64,000 nucleotides of DNA, from NCBI GenBank assembly GCA_025716855.1, contig JAIXMQ010000060.1, positions 1 to 64,000 of the forward strand. The letters run 5' to 3'. Positions 59,815 to 64,000 of the stretch are shown in pieces. Within the stretch, counting starts at the first letter, position 1, and the number at the start of each line of letters is the position of its first letter. The translations under genes and the position numbers were made by a program. This DNA comes from Pilaira anomala. Its lineage: Eukaryota; Mucoromycota; Mucoromycetes; Mucorales; Mucoraceae. A model generated the notes under the pieces. That model saw only the letters and a list, made by a program, of their open reading frames with translations. It was not told the origin of the DNA and searched no databases.

Positions 59815-60070
59815 GAATTTCAGATCGTATACAGTGATAGATTCAATATTAAAGAGGGTACAGGTTGATTGTCATATTTTAACATGTATATTTATACTTT
59901 AAAAACGACTACAATAGTCTATTGAAGATCTATACAGACCTTAGATAGATTGCTATTCTTAAGAAATGATATGTACTTATCAGCGAAAATACCCTCCCCA
60001 CTAGAAGAGATTAGGCGATGTAAAAGTCCAGTTGGGTTTTATTAGATCACAGTATATATTTATAAAAGAA
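59697..60070. promoter_or_regulatory. RPS14 upstream region
   Basis: 374 bp between the RPS14 start and the end of the deubiquitinase gene. It contains a T run of about 27 at 59784-59810, read as poly(A) upstream of RPS14. No gene was seen. Confidence 0.45.
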
Positions 60071-62331
60071 TTATTTTTTATCCTTCTTTTCTCTTAGTTT
60101 TCTACCCAAATTCCAACGCATCTTCTTTTCTTCTTGCGGAGGAGGAGGAGGAAGAGGAAGTTGAGGAGGATTTGTTTCTGGGGTTAGAATATCAGTGCTT
60201 GAGAATTCTTCTCTTCTAGGGGAATGGATGGTATCTAAATGGTTATTATTTATATTCATATTCTCTAATCGAAGAGGGCTTAAAGGTGTATTTGGATGTT
60301 GTGATGGTACAATATTTGTTGGCCTGCCATTGTTGTAAATATTTTCGTCCTTTGACAACGGCGATGCTGTTGCTATATTAATACTATCCATATTTAAATC
60401 CACTGCTTGATAAAATAAAACATAACCGGATCCACTACCAGGAAGATCACTGAAATATTTTTGAATGTCATCTTCTTGTATTTGCTGAATATATGATTTA
60501 GTTATATATATATATATATATATATAAAATCATTTAATAGACTTACAGTAACAACATCATCATCAAATAACATCCATTGCCCATTACTTTTGATAATTGC
60601 TACATAATGACCGTGATGAGGACCACTATAATAAATAAAATTAATGTTTTTTGTCATTTAAATAAAGTAAACATGCATACCTTCCAATATGTACTACAAT
60701 ACCCCAAAGTTCATACATTCTATCGGCATCTTCTGTATCATCACTCTAAAGTTGTAATTTAGCACTTGAATTATTATTTTTTTTTTTTTAAAAATTGAAT
60801 CAATCATTACCGTATTAAATAATCTCAACTCAAAAGGAAAGACTACTCTATAAGTCAATTTGATATATTTTTGTAACTGTTCTTGATACTTGAAACGTTT
60901 TAAATGAAGAGCTAAAATATTTGGTAACTTTTTGATTTTCATTCTAAAAAAAAAAAAAAAGAAAGGAATAATGTCAATATGTGTAACTATGATATATATA
61001 CATCTTATTTTCACCTTCTCTCAGCTTCTTGAAGTCCACAACATACATCACAAAAATATTTATTTTTATGACATAAAGTCTCACTTGCAGAGAATTGTCG
61101 AAGACAAGAAGTAATTGAGGAATTCATTTCAACGTCAATAGATAAATCCATAAAAGATTCATCTCTACTGGTAACCTAAAAAAAAAAAATAAATAAATAA
61201 ATTAAATTTATGCGTGTAATAAAATGTAAAAAAAAAAAAAACTTACAGTTTCACAAGATAAACATTTCGTTTCATTTGAAAACACACCTTCAAATAATTG
61301 ATGAACCCAGGTCGTCTTTGGCTTTGAAGAGGCAGTTGTGTCAGTAGGATCACTACTACTATCACTATGAATACTCTCTTGTTCTTCTGAAACTCTTTGT
61401 TGAAATTTTTGAACATCATCGGCAATGGTGTTTAAAGTGTAATTTAAAAACTCATGAGCATCCTGATGCATACTCGATCTAAATAATTCTATATATATAT
61501 ATATATATATTAGCACTATATATTTCGAGGGTTATTTTTTTATTTTTATTTTTACCGTTTTCTTTCTTGACTTTATTAATAAAGTTAACTGGAGCAACTA
61601 CACCTGTTTTCTTCTTATTTGTCGATATCTTCCAGAATAAGTCTTTTAATGAAGAAAATAAGGTATCTTCCATTCCAGGTGCTATGTTGATATTATTTTG
61701 ATCTTTTTCGATAGGAATAGTAGGTGTACCAGCAATATTACCGTTCACACTACTACGGGATTTGTTGCTAATCGTTTCTTTTACAGGTGTACTAGTTCCA
61801 TTGACTCTAGTTCCGTTCATGGCGGGAGAAGAAGAAGTTGAAGAAGAACTGGTAGAAGGAAAATATGAATGTCCATTCGTATTCACTGAAGGTGAGCTTG
61901 GATAGAGAGGCGTACATATTTGAGCAGTGCTTGCTTGTGGAAAGTTTAAAACACATTGTCGAAAAGGTTTACAATAATACAGTGCCTGAACAACAGAGTT
62001 ACTATAACTATTTATAAAAGGTAATTAATATATATATATATTTTTTTTTACGAGGTATTTTTTATTATTATTACCAAGTGTTACCAAACTATATATGTAT
62101 ATAAAAATATAATAATAATCAGTGTGAGTAAATATAGAAAGGACAAAATAGTAACCAAACTTACATTCTCTAGTCCAAAATAACGTTCACCTTCATCAAT
62201 AGTATCATTGTCAATGGTGGGTTTACCCGATTGGTGACCCTATTATTCAAGTTAATACAAGCATAAAAATAGAATGAACAAAAAGAGGTAATTACCAAGC
62301 CCATCCATTTAAACAGTGATGTACTCGACAT
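60071..62331 (-). CDS. USP12/46-like ubiquitin-specific protease
   Basis: Minus-strand exons 62296-62331, 62165-62239, 62075-62088, 61556-62007, 61247-61488, 61015-61175, 60811-60943, 60681-60745, 60547-60625, 60071-60484 (556 aa). [10 protein letters not shown] joins [17 protein letters not shown]; catalytic Cys at about 42. [12 protein letters not shown], a zinc finger (CLSC...CDVCC), [14 protein letters not shown] and HHGHYVAI with catalytic His about 399. The order and ERYFGLEN resemble USP12/USP46 and fungal Ubp9, deubiquitinases activated by WD40 partners. A Ser/Thr-rich insert splits the Cys box from QDAHEF. The C-terminal tail (Asn/Pro-rich, ending in Lys/Arg) is outside the catalytic core. 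Ten exons, one only 14 nt. Confidence 0.9.
62075..62088 (-). other. 14-nt microexon of the deubiquitinase gene
   Basis: Codes FGNT plus the first two bases of the catalytic Cys codon (TG). Flanked by TATAG and GTAATA. The next exon supplies T and continues YSNS. Confidence 0.75.
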
Positions 62332-62696
62332 TAGTAATAATTAAAAAGAGAGAAAATGTGAGTGTGTGCAGAATAATAAAAAAAAAAAAGAAATATAAAG
62401 AAAAAAAAAAAAAAATCGAGTGCTTTATTATTGCACCCGCACACCGCACATTAAATTCATTTCCAGACGAAAGCCTTGAACAAAAAGGCATTTTTTATCA
62501 ATTGAATTCATTTCATTTATTGGTTACTTTTGTTTAAAAGTGAGTGATCGTTACTAACTCTAAATGGGAGGGGTAGTAGAATATTGTACTATTACGAAGC
62601 GGAAATAATACATTTGTGATAGAAATGTAAATTTTGTTTGTTTATTATTTATTTGTTTGGCAGAAAAGCTCATTTTGTTATGTATAAACATGTATT
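62332..62696. other. Promoter side of the deubiquitinase gene
   Basis: 365 bp between the deubiquitinase start and the 3' end of the DUF2470-type gene, both on the minus strand. Two A-runs and AT-rich leader DNA; no gene. Confidence 0.45.
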
Positions 62697-63673
62697 TTAT
62701 TCTTTTTTTTCGTGTTTCTCTTTTTCTTCAATTATTTTTCCATGCTTCAAGAGTTTACTCATCGAAGCAACACCATATAGCGTTGTGCTTAGAGTCCACC
62801 TGAATACATTTAAAGGACTATACCATTTTCTTTTTAAACAAATACCCAAAGCAATTACACCTTCTGCTACATGAATCACACTAGCACTTTTGAAAATGAG
62901 ACGTATCAGATCAGCAGTCATGAAATTACGGAAGGTCAATACGAATGAAGGGAAAAGTCTTTGTAAGAAAGTATCAGAGGAATAACCTAATAAAGCAGTG
63001 ATACCTAATCCAAGCGCAATGGATGTCTTCCAGAATTGTTCTGGAGGGTAAAATACATCACGTTGAATGTCACTGGATCCAAATATATCACCAATGGCTG
63101 CATTGGCTATAGCTGCAGATGTTTCTACGTCTCGATCTTCTTGTAATCTTTCAACTTCTTCTTTTTGAGCATCTTCAACCTCGGCTGCTTTCATTAAAGA
63201 TTTAAAAGGTGGTGGTCCATTAAGAGAACTAGGCTAATTTGATTATCATATAAGTGAATCTATCTCTCAAAGTTTTTTTTTTCTTTTTTCTTTATGCTTC
63301 TATTACCATGCCAAGTGCTTCCTCGGCTTCCTTTGCCATTTCTTCTAAAACAGGACGTAAATCTTCGCGTGTTTTAACTGGAGAAGTGTATTCGATAAAA
63401 GTTTCATGTTCAGCACCGTCGCTTGTTTTATAAGTAACCATAAAACCTTTTGAGTTACAGCTTTTAAAAGTTGCACTGACAGCATCTGTCTTTCCACCGA
63501 AATGTTTAACATATGCCAAGTTAGCACCTAGATCCAAAAGTAAAGGATAATACTTTTTTTTTTTAGTAAAAAGAATATAAACTTTTTTTTTAAAGGCGCT
63601 TACTATCATGTCCAGCCATATAAGCTGAAACAGGGCCACTAGCTGTTGCAACAGGATCAGGTAAAGTTGCCAT
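62697..63673 (-). CDS. DUF2470/heme-utilisation-like protein with C-terminal membrane segments
   Basis: Minus-strand exons 63604-63673, 63307-63527, 62697-63233 (275 aa). MAGHDSANLAYVKHFGG resembles the N..HxDSL..Y start of DUF2470-type (pyridoxamine oxidase-like) domains, followed by an AEHETFIEYTSPVKTREDLRPVLEEM helix. The second half has hydrophobic stretches (SIALGLGITALLGYS, ADLIRLIFKSASVIHVAEGVIALGI) of the DUF4499 kind and a Lys/Glu-rich end (KEKHEKKE). The fused soluble-plus-membrane layout is known in fungi without an assigned function. Domain names are by pattern only. Confidence 0.72.
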
Positions 63674-63723
63674 TATAATTAACACAAGAAAAAGAGAGAA
63701 AGGTAAAAAAAAAAGAAAAAAAT

Positions 63724-64000
63724 TTATTTTATCTGCTTTTCAAGCTCTTTTAAAAAATCTAAACAAAAAGAAAATGACCTCAATATTACCTCATATATAA
63801 TCATTATATAATATACTTTACTTGCACTTTTAGCTTTGACTGCTTCATTATTTTTGGCAAGAAAAAAGATGTTTGAAGAAGGAACTTGGCGTTCGTAAAG
63901 TGTCTATTTTTTATATTGAATGAATCAAAAAGTCTTACAAAAAAAAAAAACTGCTTCAACTATTTACTGTAGTAGGCTTCAAATGACTCAACTCTGCATT
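63724..64000 (-). CDS. Prefoldin-like small protein (ASDURF-like), C-terminal part
   Basis: Partial; the 5' end lies beyond the window. Minus-strand exons >63968-64000, 63822-63903, 63724-63758; all junctions are GT-AG and in frame, ending KELEKQIK-stop. The readable 49 residues include LYERQVPSSNIFFLAKNNEA followed by a helix. The SNIFFLA segment and its position before the last helix resemble, from memory, the prefoldin-like protein ASDURF of the PAQosome/R2TP chaperone; this needs a search. It ends 50 bp upstream of the DUF2470-type gene start on the same strand. Confidence 0.55.

Noticed and set aside
62001..62006. Alternative acceptor (TTATAG at 62002) in the deubiquitinase
   Set aside because: It would delete Tyr-Ser from the Cys box (FGNTC|NSVV). 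The acceptor six bases upstream gives the standard FGNTCYSNS.
1..64000. CRISPR arrays, bacterial promoters or operons, rRNA genes
   Set aside because: None present; the window is a spliced fungal nuclear sequence.

Overview
This is a eukaryotic, AT-rich window from a filamentous fungus, most likely one of the Mucoromycota (Mucorales-like). The genes have many short GT-AG introns (mostly 55-85 bp), often loaded with A or T homopolymers. Recognisable products include an Rho3-type GTPase, sphinganine C4-hydroxylase, an eisosome Pil1-like protein, a GH46 chitosanase and an Hir1-type histone chaperone. I saw no bacterial operon signals, no rRNA and no CRISPR. All splice models are my own reading. 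Reading frame is kept across every junction listed, but none is backed by transcript data.

Layout. 1-4740: 3' end of an HIRA/Hir1 gene, a putatively myristoylated LRR protein, and a MAPEG membrane protein. 6382-12762: alanine-glyoxylate aminotransferase, a UVRAG/Vps38-like PI3-kinase complex subunit, and homoserine dehydrogenase. The last ends in a 4-bp stop-codon overlap with a convergent Rho3-like GTPase. 13902-15530: an inverted-repeat element. 15651-25055: a TIA-1/Pub1-type RNA-binding protein, tRNA-Gln(UUG), a cytochrome P450 and an orphan gene. 25056-34594: an FHIP-like protein, a Pil1-like BAR protein, a four-TM claudin/SUR7-like protein, Sur2, and a SPIN90/Ldb17-like protein. 35217-35739: a second inverted-repeat (MITE-like) element. 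37279-42531: a membrane-anchored cytochrome b5/MAPR protein, an orphan coiled-coil protein, a STE20-like kinase and a UBE2S-like E2. 42787-56493: the accessory region described next. 56706-58039: GH46 chitosanase. The rest holds a second, identical tRNA-Gln, RPS14, a USP12/46-like deubiquitinase, a DUF2470/DUF4499-type membrane protein, and the 3' end of a prefoldin-like gene.

The most unusual part is a five-gene tandem array (42787-56493, all + strand). It encodes secreted Cys-rich proteins of a family I do not recognise. Each full-length copy has a signal peptide, exon-coded Cys modules whose phase-2 introns mostly split a Cys codon, a basic R/K motif, a conserved WGYD-x(3)-YYEC core, a His-rich (probably metal-binding) repeat tract and Thr-rich linkers. 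Promoter blocks are duplicated along with the genes. One copy appears to have turned part of the conserved core into an intron, one copy is reduced to the core, and one has lost the core motif. Several other genes show gene-structure oddities: a 14-nt microexon carrying the catalytic Cys of a deubiquitinase, a GC-AG intron, and convergent genes sharing stop codons. Most remaining genes are housekeeping functions in endocytosis/actin, membrane, amino-acid and ubiquitin pathways, with no operon-like relation to each other.
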